DNA from: Hyparrhenia diplandra
Taxonomy: Eukaryota; Streptophyta; Magnoliopsida; Poales; Poaceae
Direction of reading: 5' to 3'
DNA: 64,000 bases
Assembly (NCBI GenBank): GCA_015847255.1
Contig: JADLZK010001327.1
Span: forward strand, 124,001-188,000
Of this stretch, positions 12,363-24,002 are shown piece after piece. The notes under the pieces are model-generated. The model was not told the origin of the DNA. It did not search any database and saw only the letters and a list, made by a program, of their open reading frames with translations. A program made the translations under genes and the position numbers. Position 1 is the stretch's first letter; the number at the start of each line of letters is the position of its first letter.

Positions 12363-12368
12363 TTTTTT
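12363..12368 (+). terminator. Pol III oligo-T terminator of the tRNA
   Basis: Six consecutive T residues start four bases after the tRNA 3' end, the normal RNA polymerase III stop signal. Confidence 0.85.
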
Positions 12369-13386
12369 AATTATTATTCCGTTTACCTTTTTATTTTTTT
12401 TACATTCCGTTTACCTTTTTTTTTCCACTTCAACCAGCAGCCATCTTTTTTCCCACCTCATTCTTGGAAAAACATAATGACAGCCCGCATCAAAATATCG
12501 ATCGCATTGCATGTTTGCAACTCTTCGAATTATAACTCTAACGGATATTACAATTGATCTAGCTGACAAAAACTGTAAATTTCACTCAATCAACATCGCA
12601 TTGCATTTATTTTTGCTACATGCAAACCGATCCGCGGTTCACTATGCTTTGCTTCAAATAACCCCATATTTCCTACTTCAAAATCTCATGCAAAGATTTC
12701 TTGTTGTTCTTTGGAGTGCACAGTTGGGGAACATAAATTTTATGCTGATACAGATAACGCACACCAAAATGTTTCAACTCCGAACATCTAATTTACAATT
12801 ACTGAGACGCAAACTGGCCATTGAATCCAAATCTAAAAAAGAAAAGGAAAAACAAGGACATTCTTGGGCATGGATGAGCCGCTCATAGACGAGGCTTCAT
12901 GGTGTTAGGATTCTCCAATGAACTTGCAATCGCTCGGAATTTATAATCATCCACTGAAAGTAAGGGGAGAAAATATTAAGTAGCTTCCATCGATGATCAG
13001 TCAGCGGATGCGCATACTGTGGCCAAATAAAACTGATCTCAGCATATATCTAACAGATTGCGTCACACAGCGTGCACAAATCAAAGATCTAACAGTCCTT
13101 GCAGCTTTGATGAGAAGAGTAAAAACTCTTAAAAAATGTTGAAACAGTATATTGTTTGTTAAATAAACAACAGAACTAAAATACTTCAAACTTTCAAAGA
13201 TAATGAACCTTGGTAAGTAATAATAACAAAAATGTCATACGATGAAACCTATGTCCACACCTGAGATAAAAGGGATGGTTTCTATAGGTTGAGGAAGAAG
13301 CGGGGAAGGACGAGGAGGGGACGCAACTGGAATCAATTGTGCAGAAATTACGATTGAAGGGAAGCTTGCTCTTTGGACAAACCTTA
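12369..13386. other. Intergenic region between tRNA and shikimate gene
   Basis: AT-rich with no recognisable gene. The last few hundred bases probably include the 3' UTR of the minus-strand DHQD/SDH gene. Confidence 0.5.
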
Positions 13387-16300
13387 CTATGTCTTTGTCA
13401 GAACAATATCACGCATCAAGCTATCTGGAGCTGTATGGCGAGCCACGTGAGAAATGGTGTAAAATGTACTAACGACTATTGCTTAATAATGAAATGAAAT
13501 GTGAAAAGGCCAATCAAAGTACCTGGCATGCCCGTGAAATGCTCAAACTGACCCATAGCTTGCCGTATAAACATCTCCAAACCACTAACAACTGTAGCTC
13601 CACATTCTGCAGCTTCGCGGAGAAGTCTGGTCTCTTTTGGTGTGTAGACCGCATCAAACACAACAGCATAAGATTTGAGTGCTTGCTGCAAGATTATATT
13701 TAGTAATTAGACAATAGCAGAAAAGGCAGAGTATCATTATTACAATTGGCTAGATACCAGGTAAGCGAGATTAAGACCTTAGATAAAGGTGTTTCATTCA
13801 CATTTGGATGCATTCCAATGGCTGTTGTATTTGCAAGAATCATCCCTTCCTCTGGATGGTAGTTTTTCCAAATCCGCCAGAGTCAATGCAGGCCCACCAA
13901 TTAAGTTGGCAAGTTCTTGTGCACGTGCTGGAAATTGGAAGAGTTGACTCAGTTCTCAACGGATACATGTTTCTCAATCACATTTTCACAACACAGCAAT
14001 CAGTGTGTGCAAATTAATGATAAAAATCAATGAAGCAGAAGTGTCCTATACCAAAAGTACGGTTTGCAATTACAACTCTTGCTCCCTTCTCTTTTTTGCT
14101 CCATATGCCAGTGCTTTTCCCGCACCGCCAGCCCCGATGACAACAAAAAGCCTTCCAGCCAGTGGTGATGTGTTTGAATCCGTTTGTTCAGATGCTGCAA
14201 ATCGGCCTATTAGAACTTAACATCGATCAGCAATAATTTACCAATACTATAGTCACGTGTAGAAACCTCTTATTCCATCCTCAATAGCAGATATAGCTCC
14301 AACATAGTCAGTATTATATCCAACAAGCTTTCCATCAGGTCTTCTAACGATTGTGTTAACAGCTCCGATGGCCTGTATAAGGCATCAAACTTTTGAATGT
14401 TACCCTAGGTTTGCTACAATGTTCAGCAATTCTTAACGTGACAAGCAAAAGAAAATTACCCTGGCAATGGGATCAACCTCATCACAGCACCTAACAGCAG
14501 CTTCTTTATGGGGAATTGTGCAACTGTGGTCCAGTTGATTGGATGGAAAAAAAAAAACTGATCAGATATGAAGTATATTTGGCTAAAACAAACATCATTG
14601 CAACATATGATTTGGCTCACTAAAAACTAACTACCTGAAGCCAGCAAAATCTGGTGAAGAGTATGTATTAAGAAATTTAGCCAAGTCATCCACCAAAAAT
14701 GGCACATACACAGCATTGAAACCCACTGATCTGAAAGCTTCATTATGCAAAATTGGGCTTTTGCTATGGCCAACTGGCTTCCCAATGATACCAAAGACCT
14801 TAGTGTCTGGGCCTATCTGCCTAATATTGTACAGATTTATCAAGTCTGCAGCCGTTGGCTGTGCAGGTGCAGACTCTTTTCCTTTCTTGAGAGACCCAAA
14901 AGTAAGGAATCCACCATATTTTGGGCAAAGAACCCGAGATATAAAACCTCTGTCATTCATCACCAGCCCAATGATTGGCACCTGTTTTCCTAATTCATTA
15001 TTCAGATACAAGATAACATGAGCTATGACTTATGTAAAGGCAACTGAGAAATGAAGCGTGGAAATCAACACGCAGCACAAAACCTTTGTCAAGAGAAAAG
15101 CTCTAAACCGATATTTGTGCATCATAAGTGTGTTCCTTCCTAATTAAGAAGTTCACCGATCATCTTGTGCTGTTGTGCTAAAGATTATGAGATCAAAATA
15201 TGCAATTACTTTTAATATCTATTACAGTAGAAACAAAGCACCAAGTAGATTATCTTTAATTAAATCAGAATTTCTCGCCGCAGTAGAAATTGAAACTTTG
15301 GGTTTGGTAAATACAAAGTGTATAATTTCAGTCTAGTTCCCATTGAAATTCAAGTTTAATGGCCAGCAGTAACAATGGTTTTATCATAGTACAAATTGTT
15401 AAGGCCCATCAACTATGAGGCTCTTTATATAGTCATCTCCATTGACTGGAGATAGTATCTATCTTCTCATTTCTCCAAGGTTAGTAACATGGTACCAAAG
15501 CAATGGTTTAGGGTTAGGATTAGCCAATTCTGATCCACCCAAGATCCATTTTTCCCCTCTCCTTAGGATTTGCATTCTGTTTCTACTCGTCATCGTCCCA
15601 GTCGTTGTGATCTGTGGCCCGTCGCCGCATCATCAACTCGCCTGTCGCCGAGCCGTCCGCATGTCATCGTCGTCTGCCCACGTCTTCACACATGCTGGAG
15701 ATAGTATCTATCTTCTCATTTCTCCGAGGTTAGTAACACAAATCACTTGATAAAATGGTACTCCCTCTGTTCTAAATTATAAGTCGCTTTGACTTTTTCG
15801 GTTTATCTATTTTGCTATATATCTAGACATATTATTATATCTGCTGCATGCATAGCAAAATGTATGTATCATAGTCAAAATGACTTATAATTTGGAATGG
15901 AGGGAGTAGTTAGCAAGATGTAGCAGATTCCTAGGAGGCTATGAATAGTGTGTATTTGTTGACAACCAACACTATAATATGACAACAAAGTATCAGCAGC
16001 AAATAACATGTCAGAAAGCAATAAACGATAGTGAGATATACTAAACTCTTAGGGACTGCAGAAGTGAAAAATCATCAGATGGTAAATCACCTGGCAATGA
16101 ACAAGTATTTGAAACATTTTTGCCACATCAACAATTTCAGTAGCGGTTGTAGCTATTTTCACGATATCAGCCCCCCGTTGCTTGAATCTGAGCCACCAAA
16201 TTTGCAAGTTCCTCGGACGATGGAGTGCTCTCAAAGTTGTGGGATGAAACTATAAGTTTACAATTATCAGGTTTCTTCCCAGAAATAAGTTTCATAAATT

Positions 16301-17452
16301 TGTCAGCAACCTGCACAATGCAATGTAATGATCAACTCCAGACTCACCCTCACTAGTTTAAAGGACAGAGCTAATTGGCAGTATTGATGCATATGAAGCT
16401 TCTTTTACTAGTATTGTAGCACACATTTTATATCATTATTACTATATTTGTTTTTTCAAGTGGCTCTTGTTGGGTTTCATCTCTAGTGTACGCTAACTTG
16501 GTTATGAGAAAACTATTATTGTTAGTCGCATGATAACCAAGCAAGCATAACAACTGATCAGCTCTGGACAGGGAGTCAAATTGGTGCCTGTGTCTCTTAG
16601 GGTTGAAAATCATGAAAATATCAAAGTCTGAGATACCTAATCAACTAATATTGCGCTACATCCAAGATACAAGCTTACATTTGTCGGCACTGAGCCAACA
16701 AGAAAACATAGTGCAGTAAAAATGCAGAAATACATTTTTTGATTGGCTTGATGAAGTGAAAAGTAGGGGAGGAGGCAACCTTAAGCTCAACATCCACATA
16801 TTCAGCTCCAAGCTCCATTGCCAATAACAGAGCCTCGAACCGTGATTCATCATCGCCTTCGTATTCGCCTCCTTCCCACTTGGGCCTGTGCAACCAAAAT
16901 AAATCGACACTCACTTTGCTTAGTCACACTGCATTCACTGAAATGTTTAATACAAAATTAGCCCCCATTTTGCTCCACTCAATTATATACTAAAAAAAAA
17001 GTCTAAACTAAACCCTGTGAAACCTCTGACTGAAAATGCCTACGATTCCCCCAATCGAATCCGGAACCGGAATGCGCCCAAACGCTGTCTCCTCCGAGGA
17101 GAAGGAAGGAAGAAACCTAATCCCCTGCACATGCCCCCACCAACCAACCCTGAGAGCAGGGCAGGGAGGCCAGGCAAACGCTGACTGACGAACCGAACCC
17201 ACCTGTAGGTGACGAGGGCGGGGAGCGGGCGGGGCTTGGCGAGGATGACGGGCAAGTCCCTCCGCGGCGCGAACCCGGCGAGGCAGTCGAGGCGGAGCTC
17301 CGCGACGTCCGCGCCGAGCGCGGCGGCGGCGGCCAGCTCCTCCGCCATCTCCGCGGCGCCCGCGCCGTCGCCGGCACGCAGACCATCGTCCGCGGCCTCG
17401 CCACCGCCGCGGCCGCCGGGGTCACCGCCGAAACCGACATCGCCGTCGCCAT
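13387..17452 (-). CDS. Bifunctional 3-dehydroquinate dehydratase/shikimate dehydrogenase, copy A
   Basis: Ten exons: 17452-17203, 16885-16780, 16310-16091, 14981-14635, 14523-14460, 14372-14267, 14194-14052, 13927-13778, 13685-13523 and 13430-13387, about 530 residues. The N-terminal type I dehydratase keeps its active-site set: GADVAELRLDCL (Glu, Arg), VTYRPKWEGG, YVDVELK, VSSHNFEST (general-base His) and DIVKIATTA (Schiff-base Lys). The C-terminal dehydrogenase has HSKSP, SCTIPHKE (catalytic Lys), NTDYVG (Asp), the NADP loop VVIGAGGAGKA and FIRQAMGQF (Gln). It would convert dehydroquinate to shikimate in the plastid; the start used gives a short, alanine-rich leader. Four shifts occur: missing base at about 17351, C6 at 16171-16176 (5 expected), T6 at 14092-14097 (4 in copy B) and T5 at 13863-13867 (4 in copy B). 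The serine before HSKSP found in many plants is Gly here. Confidence 0.93.
15397..15738 (+). mobile_element. TRIM-type miniature LTR retroelement in copy A intron 3
   Basis: The left LTR is 15397-15489 (93 bp, TG...CA, containing a TTTATATAG box). A primer-binding site TGGTACCAAAGCAATGG, similar to the common tRNA-Met complement, starts directly at 15490. A 3' LTR remnant at 15694-15738 repeats the last 45 bases of the left LTR with one difference. The element is flanked by the perfect 5-bp duplication CAAAT (15392-15396 and 15739-15743). It is 342 bp with no coding capacity, and the first half of the 3' LTR has been lost. Confidence 0.85.
15761..15906. mobile_element. Stowaway MITE in copy A intron 3
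   Basis: Terminal inverted repeats CTCCCTCTGTTCTAAATTATAA and its near complement ending GGAGGGAG, flanked by TA on both sides (15759-15760, 15907-15908). 146 bp, the typical size and structure of Tc1/mariner-derived Stowaway elements. It sits 22 bp from the TRIM. Confidence 0.92.
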
Positions 17453-18192
17453 CGGGAGGGAAAGCTGCCGGCTTTGCGTCGGGTTGGTGGTGCGAGGAAC
17501 CGAGTGGTTGGTGGCGGAGGTGGACTGGGATGGTTTGTTCTATGTGGGAGGGGAGGGAGGGGAGGTTCGTTCTTGTTGTGGAGGCGGCGGAATCCGACGT
17601 GGCGCGTCGCCATTGGTTTGAATCGGAGGTGGGTGCGTATGGAAACACATGGGCACGCCAATCGAAGTGCGCGATCATCAAATGGTCAAACAAAAAATCC
17701 TAGAATCTGCCAAGAAACGGAAGTGTTTCGCCAATCTCTTCTCTGGGAGGTAATTATTCAAAAGAAAAACAAAAGTTTCAAGTTTGCTCTTTTGCAGCGC
17801 AACAAGCTGCAAATTCTTTGACAACATTTAAGAACACATTCATTCCTTATTGAACATGACCATCTTCATTTTTCTACAAGTTTTGCTACCTGAAAAAACA
17901 AAACATCTTTACATTGTTGAACTAGAGCATATTGTTTAGTACTGAACAACAGACTGAGTCCAAAAACCCTGGAGGAATGTGTGTGATGGAAACGACACTG
18001 CATCGTTGCAGGCAGTAGGAGATACAGGATGAGGCCGAAACCTGCGTCTCCTCTCCTCCGCTTGTGTTGAAGAATCATTTCAATTCAAATACGGTGCTTC
18101 GAAGACATCCAGGAAGGAGAACATATGTACAACTGCAACCATTTTTGCAGAAACCATGAATATCTGCAGGGACCTTATTATTTGGACAAACC
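17453..18192. other. Spacer between the two DHQD/SDH copies
   Basis: It contains the GC-rich 5' flank of copy A (to about 17700) and the AT-rich 3' flank of copy B. No further gene is seen. The copies are head-to-tail with about 740 bp between coding ends. Confidence 0.6.
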
Positions 18193-21100
18193 TCAATGTG
18201 TCTTTGTCAGGATAGCCTCGCGCATCAACTTTTCTGGAGCTGCAGGGGTGGGTTAATTGGAAAGTTTTTAAAAGATGAACTTTAATATTTGACTCTAATC
18301 ATAAGTGGAATGAGAGGTACCTGTCATGCCCCCTGTGAAAAGCTTAAACTGAACCATCACTAGCCTGATCAGCATCTCCAGGCCGTCAATAACCGTCGCT
18401 CCACACGCTGCAGCTTCTCGGAGAAGTCTAGTCTCTCTTGGAATGAAGACCGCGTCAAAGACAACGGCATAGGATTTTAGTGCTTCCTGCAGGATTATCA
18501 TACGCTGTTACACGAATCGTAAAAAAGGCAGAATATACTGATAACAGTTGACGATTCAATTAGGCAAAAGAGTCTGAGACCTTAGATAGAGGAATTCCAT
18601 CGACATTTGGATACATCCCCACAGATGTTGCATTTGCAAGAATCATCCCTTCCTCTGGGTGGTAGTTTTCCAACTCTGTCAGGGTCAAAGCAGTCCCACC
18701 AATTTTGCTAGCAAGTTCTTGAGCTCGTGCTGGAAAAAAAGTTTGAACTCTTAATGCAACCAATCACATTTTTATCTTACAAAAGAATATGAGGCGACCA
18801 AGAAAATGCTATGAAACATGGCTAGTTTATAATAGAATCGTCCTGAAGAAGCAAATACCAAATGTACGGTTGGCAATGACAACTCTTGCTCCCTTCTCTT
18901 TTGCACCATATGCCAGTGCTTTCCCAGCACCACCAGCCCCAATAACAACAAATAGCCTTCCAGCCACTGGCGAAGTAGTCGAATCTGTTGCTTGTGATGC
19001 TGCAAATGGGGTTAAAAGGCAGTTACACAAACCATATATAGATCAGAAAAATACAATATTGTAAGCGGTGGCATGTGGAAACCTCTTATTCCATCCTCAA
19101 TAGCAGAAATAGCACCAGAATAGTCGGTATTGTAGCCTACAAGTTTTCCATCAGGCCTTCTAATAATTGTATTAATAGCTCCAATGTCCTGGAGAAGGCG
19201 TCATTTTTACAAATGTTACTATTTGTGTGTGTTTTTCAAATAATACATAGGAGAGATGTGTATCAGCAAACAAAAGAAATGGGAATGAAATTACCCTGGC
19301 AATTGGGTCGACATCGTCACAGCACCGAAGTGCAGTTTCCTTATTGGGCATTGTGCAACTACATTCCAATTAATTGGATCGAACAAAATGTTGAATGGTC
19401 AGACATGGGGGAATAGACTATGCAATTGAATAAATAAGGATATAGCAAAAAATCATTGCAACAAACTATGATTTTACCTGAAGCCTGCATAATCTGGTGC
19501 TGAGAAGGTACAAAGAAACTTAACCAGGTCATCTGACAAAAGGGCAAAAATACAGCATCGAAACCCACTGATCTGAAAGCTTGATTTTGCACAATTGGGC
19601 TTTTACTGTGGCTAACTGGATTTCCAATAATACCAAAGACCTTGGTATCTGGGCCTATCTGCCTTATTTTGTACTTATTTATCAATTCTGCTACTGTCGG
19701 CTGCCCAGGGGCTGATTCTTTTCCTTTTTCAAGAGAAGCAAAAGTAAGGTATCCACCATATTTTGCACAAAGAATCCGAGAAATAAAACCCCGTTCTTTC
19801 ATGACCAGCCCGATTATAGGCACCTGCTTTTCCTAGTTCATGATTCCAATAAAAAGATAATGAGATCTGGGGATCATACAAACTGAAGCACTGAAACTAA
19901 AACATAGGATAATATCTTATCAAAGCATTGAAAGCACTACACCCTCATTTGTGCATCCCTAGTGCAATCCTAACATCATAAGATTCATGCAAGGCGGCTT
20001 TGAAAAAGAAATTTCCCTTAGGGTGAAATACTCACTCAGAATATAAATAGTTTGATGGCTACAGTCATTCATGTCAATAGCTCAATGTATATCCTTTATT
20101 TGTCCATTTTGTACATAACTTCATGTTATTTATCATATTCAAGTATATCGCACTAGGGGCCTTCCTGTCTGTTTTCCCCTAAAATATAATCTTTTTGGTC
20201 TAACAGGTCAGAGAGTTCATTATTACAATCTTGAAATGTGAGCATTTGATCTGAGGAAATCCGAAGGTGTAGCAGCATAGCCCCTAGCTCTCCGTTTATA
20301 ATCCATTTGTTAGTCACTGGCAAACCAGCTATACTGTTAATCTGCTATCCTTGTACAACGACTTCCTTGCTGGAGATTGGAAGTGCACTAGTTTGTTTTT
20401 GAATTAGCAGAGACCTTGGACTGGGAGTGCTACGGATAATTTGGCAAAAGTTCATATCTGAGTCAAGCAACTTTTCAGGACACATAATCTTTGTATTGTA
20501 AATCTAAGGTGAGGATCAGCACCAGATGGAAATATGGCATGCTATGAGGTAATGAAAAATAGTGGCGTGGAAAAACTTGGATACACTAAAACTCACTTGG
20601 CAATGTGCAAGTACTTGAAACATTCTTGATGTGTCTGCAATGTCAGCAGCAGTGGTTACAATTTTCACAATGTCAGCCCCTGTTGCTCGTATCTGAGCCA
20701 CCAAATTCAGAAGTTTATGTACCGATGGAGTGTGCTCTCGTAGTCATATGTTGACACGATAAGCTTACAGTTTTGAGGTTTCCTCCCAGACAAAAACTTC
20801 ATAAATTTGTCGGCGACCTGCAGAGCAGCAAGGTAATAGTGAGTAGTGACCAACTGAAAAGAGATCCACTTGTCCCGTAGACATGTAATTAAGTAAGCAC
20901 AAGAAGCAAACTGCATCGAAATGTAATCCAACTCTGAACTCTCAGATATCCAATTCAGTAGTACACCACATGAACATAAACTCGCGAAATGATTCTCAAT
21001 TCAAATGAATAAGGAGAATAATTTCTTTGCCCTGCAAGCTAGTCTTGTGAATTGTGATATTCTGAAATGAAGTAAAAGGAGTGACGATGGAGCCAATTAA

Positions 21101-21657
21101 CCTTGAACTCGATATCAACGTATTCAGCTCCCAGCTCCATTGCCAGTAGAAGCACCTCAAACCGTGGCTCATCTTCGCCTGCGTACTGACCTCCCTCCCA
21201 TTTCGGCCTGCACAGCCGAAACCAAGGAACAATATGTGCTTTTTCAGTACATTCCTTTCATACGAGATTCATAACTGGGCAAACACACTCATATTGTTCC
21301 TCTGATGGTACAACAATAGAAACACAATCTGGAATTTAGAAAAGAACAAACACATTTCCCCCATTCAATTGTACAGAATGCGCCAAGAAGGTGTCTCGGG
21401 GAGAAGATGCAATGCAAGAACCTGTAGGTGACGATGACGGGGAGCCAGCGGGGCTGGGCGAGAAGCACGGGCAGGTCCCTGCGCGGCTCGAAGCCGTCGA
21501 GGCAGCCAACCTGGAGCTCCGCCACGTCGGCACCGAGCGCGGCGGCGGCGGCCACCTCCGCTGCCATCTCCCGGGGCACCCGCGCGGTCAGTGACGCGCA
21601 GACCAGCGTCGGCTGCCACGCCGCCGCCGGCGTCGAAGTCGCTGCTGCGGTCGCCAT
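18193..21657 (-). CDS. DHQD/SDH-like protein, copy B, with altered active sites
   Basis: Same ten-exon structure as copy A: 21657-21422, 21207-21102, 20817-20597, 19823-19478, 19358-19295, 19188-19083, 18999-18859, 18729-18581, 18486-18321 and 18239-18193, about 520 residues, ending ..LTKTH. It is a tandem duplicate of the bifunctional shikimate-pathway enzyme. Key differences are in the residues themselves. The dehydratase ELR..D motif is ELQVGCL (Arg and Asp lost), and the general-base His is Tyr (VSTYDYEST); the Schiff-base Lys (DIVKIVTTA) and YRPKWEGG remain. In the dehydrogenase, HSKSP, the catalytic Lys (CTMPNKE, where copy A has IPHKE), NTDYSG and the NADP loop remain, but FIRQA is LIRLV, losing the conserved Gln. 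I infer a dead dehydratase and an altered dehydrogenase. Two shifts: a duplicated GT at about 20730-20733 and A4 at 19538-19541 (5 expected). Confidence 0.9.
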
Positions 21658-22215
21658 TGGCACCCGGCCGGAGCTGTGGCTGGTGGCAGCAGCTTGCCGC
21701 TGAGCTAGTGGCGCGCTTAGCTCTGCGGCACAAGAGTGCACGTGGCGGTCTGGGGCTGGGCTGCCTGGTACACCATATATAAATGTGCCGGCCGGCGTTG
21801 CCTTGTCTCCTGGCTCCTGGCGGCGGCGATTGGCCAAGTCCGACGTGGGTTTTGGCTGCCGGCCACCGCCGGCTCGATCTTTTTTGTTTTTTAAGAGGAC
21901 TGACGTGCTCAAGTGGGTGTGGTGTGTCACGACTAGGAGTACCTATCAAGATCAAAAGGAAGTGCAGACACAAAACAAGCTGCAGAGAAACACAAAAACA
22001 CACATATTGTTCCATCTGAAATTCACAAGCTGACAGCAGAACGGTACACTGTCGAATTTCACTAGAAAAACAAAGTCTCGAGAGCCTATTTCGACCATTT
22101 CCTGTCGACGACACCACCCATGAGATGAGCAGTCGCATTGGATCAGTCCTGTCGTCATTGTAGAATCTGCAGCTCCCACACACAACCATGGCACCATGAT
22201 TCATTCATTCATTCA
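21658..22215. other. Intergenic, 5' flank of copy B
   Basis: GC-rich up to about 21900, then AT-richer. A TATATAAA stretch at 21776-21783 lies about 120 bases upstream of the copy B start on the minus strand and may serve as its TATA box (reverse complement TTTATATA). No separate gene is seen. Confidence 0.45.
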
Positions 22216-23181
22216 TCAGGGAGTGACTCCTCCATCCTCTGAGTGATCAGACGAACGGCAGCGTTGGCGGCCGAGAAGGGCCCATGGAAGCTCTCCTGTA
22301 CGACAGCTTATCCAGGTCGCCGACCATCTTGAGCAAAATCTCTCCCAGGTCAGACTGCCCCGCCATCAGGGACTCATGGTACGACCGCGCGGCGGTGCTG
22401 CTGATGTCCACGTTGGCCGGCTCCGGGCAGTACTCGTCGTCGAGCCACTTGTGCAGTGTCTCCCTCAGCCATTCAGATTCCTGGTGATCAGCATGAAAAG
22501 TGAGGTAAGTTCATCAGGGATTCTGAATTTGTAGATGCAGCGATCAGCCTAGACAGTCTAATGCAATGAAATAGCAGTAAGTTCTGTTAAGTGATTCTAA
22601 TGCAGTGTTGCCATATATATGATTTCTAGCTTCGACTCTCTCCATCCATCCACACCGTGAATTCAGACATCCCAAGTGACACAGGAATGCATTTGCATGA
22701 CCCGAAAAAGGAGGGGGCAAATGTGACCAGCCAGAAACCCAAGACACGCACAGTATCTGAATTTCTGAAGTCTGGGACATGAACAGGGCAAACCACGAAC
22801 TAAGCCCGAGCAAATTTCGTTTGAATTGATTGATTGAGAGGCATCAATATGCCCCTTGAGCAAATTTCTGTTCAACACTGCTACCCGAATTGGAGGGGGG
22901 AGCTACAGCATAGCATCCACCACTAGGCTGCGACAAGAATCGGTGGACAGAAATTCAAAGACCCAACCTGAGCTGCTCCTGCAGGCGTCAGCCAGAATCG
23001 GGCACCCTCAGCTCCTGCACGCGGTTGTCGCGCTCCCCGTCGGCGGCGCGGAGAGGCCGCCACCGGGTTGGAGGATAGGTGACCCGGACGGAAGCGGAGG
23101 CTGGGAATCGGGTAGGGTTGTTCGGGAGAGCTAGGAAAAGTTGCGCCTTTGACGGAGGGGAAGGGGAATGGAGGCGGCCAT
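22216..23181 (-). CDS. Conserved plant protein of unknown function, two exons
   Basis: Exon 2 (22480-22216) encodes ESEWLRETLHKWLDDEYCPE and then a compact acidic/helical stretch (..STAARSYHESLMAGQSDLGE), ending ESFHGPFSAANAAVRLITQR. I recall this pattern as a small conserved plant family but know no function. Exon 1 (about 23181-22968) reads MAASIPLPLRQRRNFS.., rich in Arg and Ser and short of acids, compatible with a plastid or mitochondrial transit peptide. The GT donor at 22967 joins the acceptor at 22481 in phase 0. The frame is broken by one missing base near 22298 (between DKLSY and ESFHG), one near 22995 (VPDSWLTP) and probably one more in the leader, so the exact N-terminus is uncertain. 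About 160 residues. Confidence 0.6.
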
Positions 23182-24002
23182 GGAGGAGGAGCAGCAGCCA
23201 AGGAGGTAGAAGATGACATTTTTTCCTTTTTTAAAAAAAAAATCTTGTCTATATTTTTCAGAGGTCTGCGTTCTTCAGGGCAAAATTGTGGATTCCATTT
23301 GTCCCAGAACTTCCTTGAGTGCTGGGTCCTTGGGAGTTGGATGGCACAGTTCTGTGACAGTTTGTGTACAGCCTACAGTTTCTGGCTGTTCTCCTGTGAC
23401 AGTTTCTGACCTCTTCAATCCTCCTCAATCCTCCTCATTAATCCCCATGGTTCAGGGATGAAACTAACAAGGGCTAAAAATCCCCAGTTGGGTAAAATTA
23501 GTGTTTATGTGTTCCATTCCATTAGCCCTAGTTTCCTCTCATTAATAAAGATTTTGTTCTAAATCCTGTCCTTAATCTACAACTCCAGTTGCCATCGAGC
23601 AAAGCTGAAAATTCACCAACGCTTGTGGCCAAACAACACAGTGGGTCGGCACCTGACAGCCTGCTATTTGCAAATCTGCGTTCCCAGCTCAACAATTACT
23701 GAATCTGATTCAGACTTCCATGTGTGTGACTTTCCAAAGATCAAAAGCAATAGTTGCAGTGACTCTTCATAATAGTTCATTGGTTTCTCTATAGTAGTAC
23801 AGCATACAAATGGAAAGTGGAATACATTATTGTCTTCATCTGCTTCATGTAGCCTTTTTGGAGCATCTAATTTACCTCAGCGACATCAATACAAAATCTC
23901 ATCTTGAATCATCAAGAAAGAACCAATGGGTAACATGAACAATTTAACATACAACAGAGATCGAATGCAAATTTGTCGTCGTCGATCGCAAGGTTGATGG
24001 AT
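23182..24002. other. Intergenic region
   Basis: This is the promoter side of the unknown protein and the 3' UTR of the acyl carrier protein gene. No gene or clear transposon end is seen. Confidence 0.5.

Noticed and set aside
17209..17821. Plus-strand open frames of 164 and 115 codons
   Set aside because: Shadows of GC-rich exon 1 and the promoter of DHQD/SDH copy A on the opposite strand.
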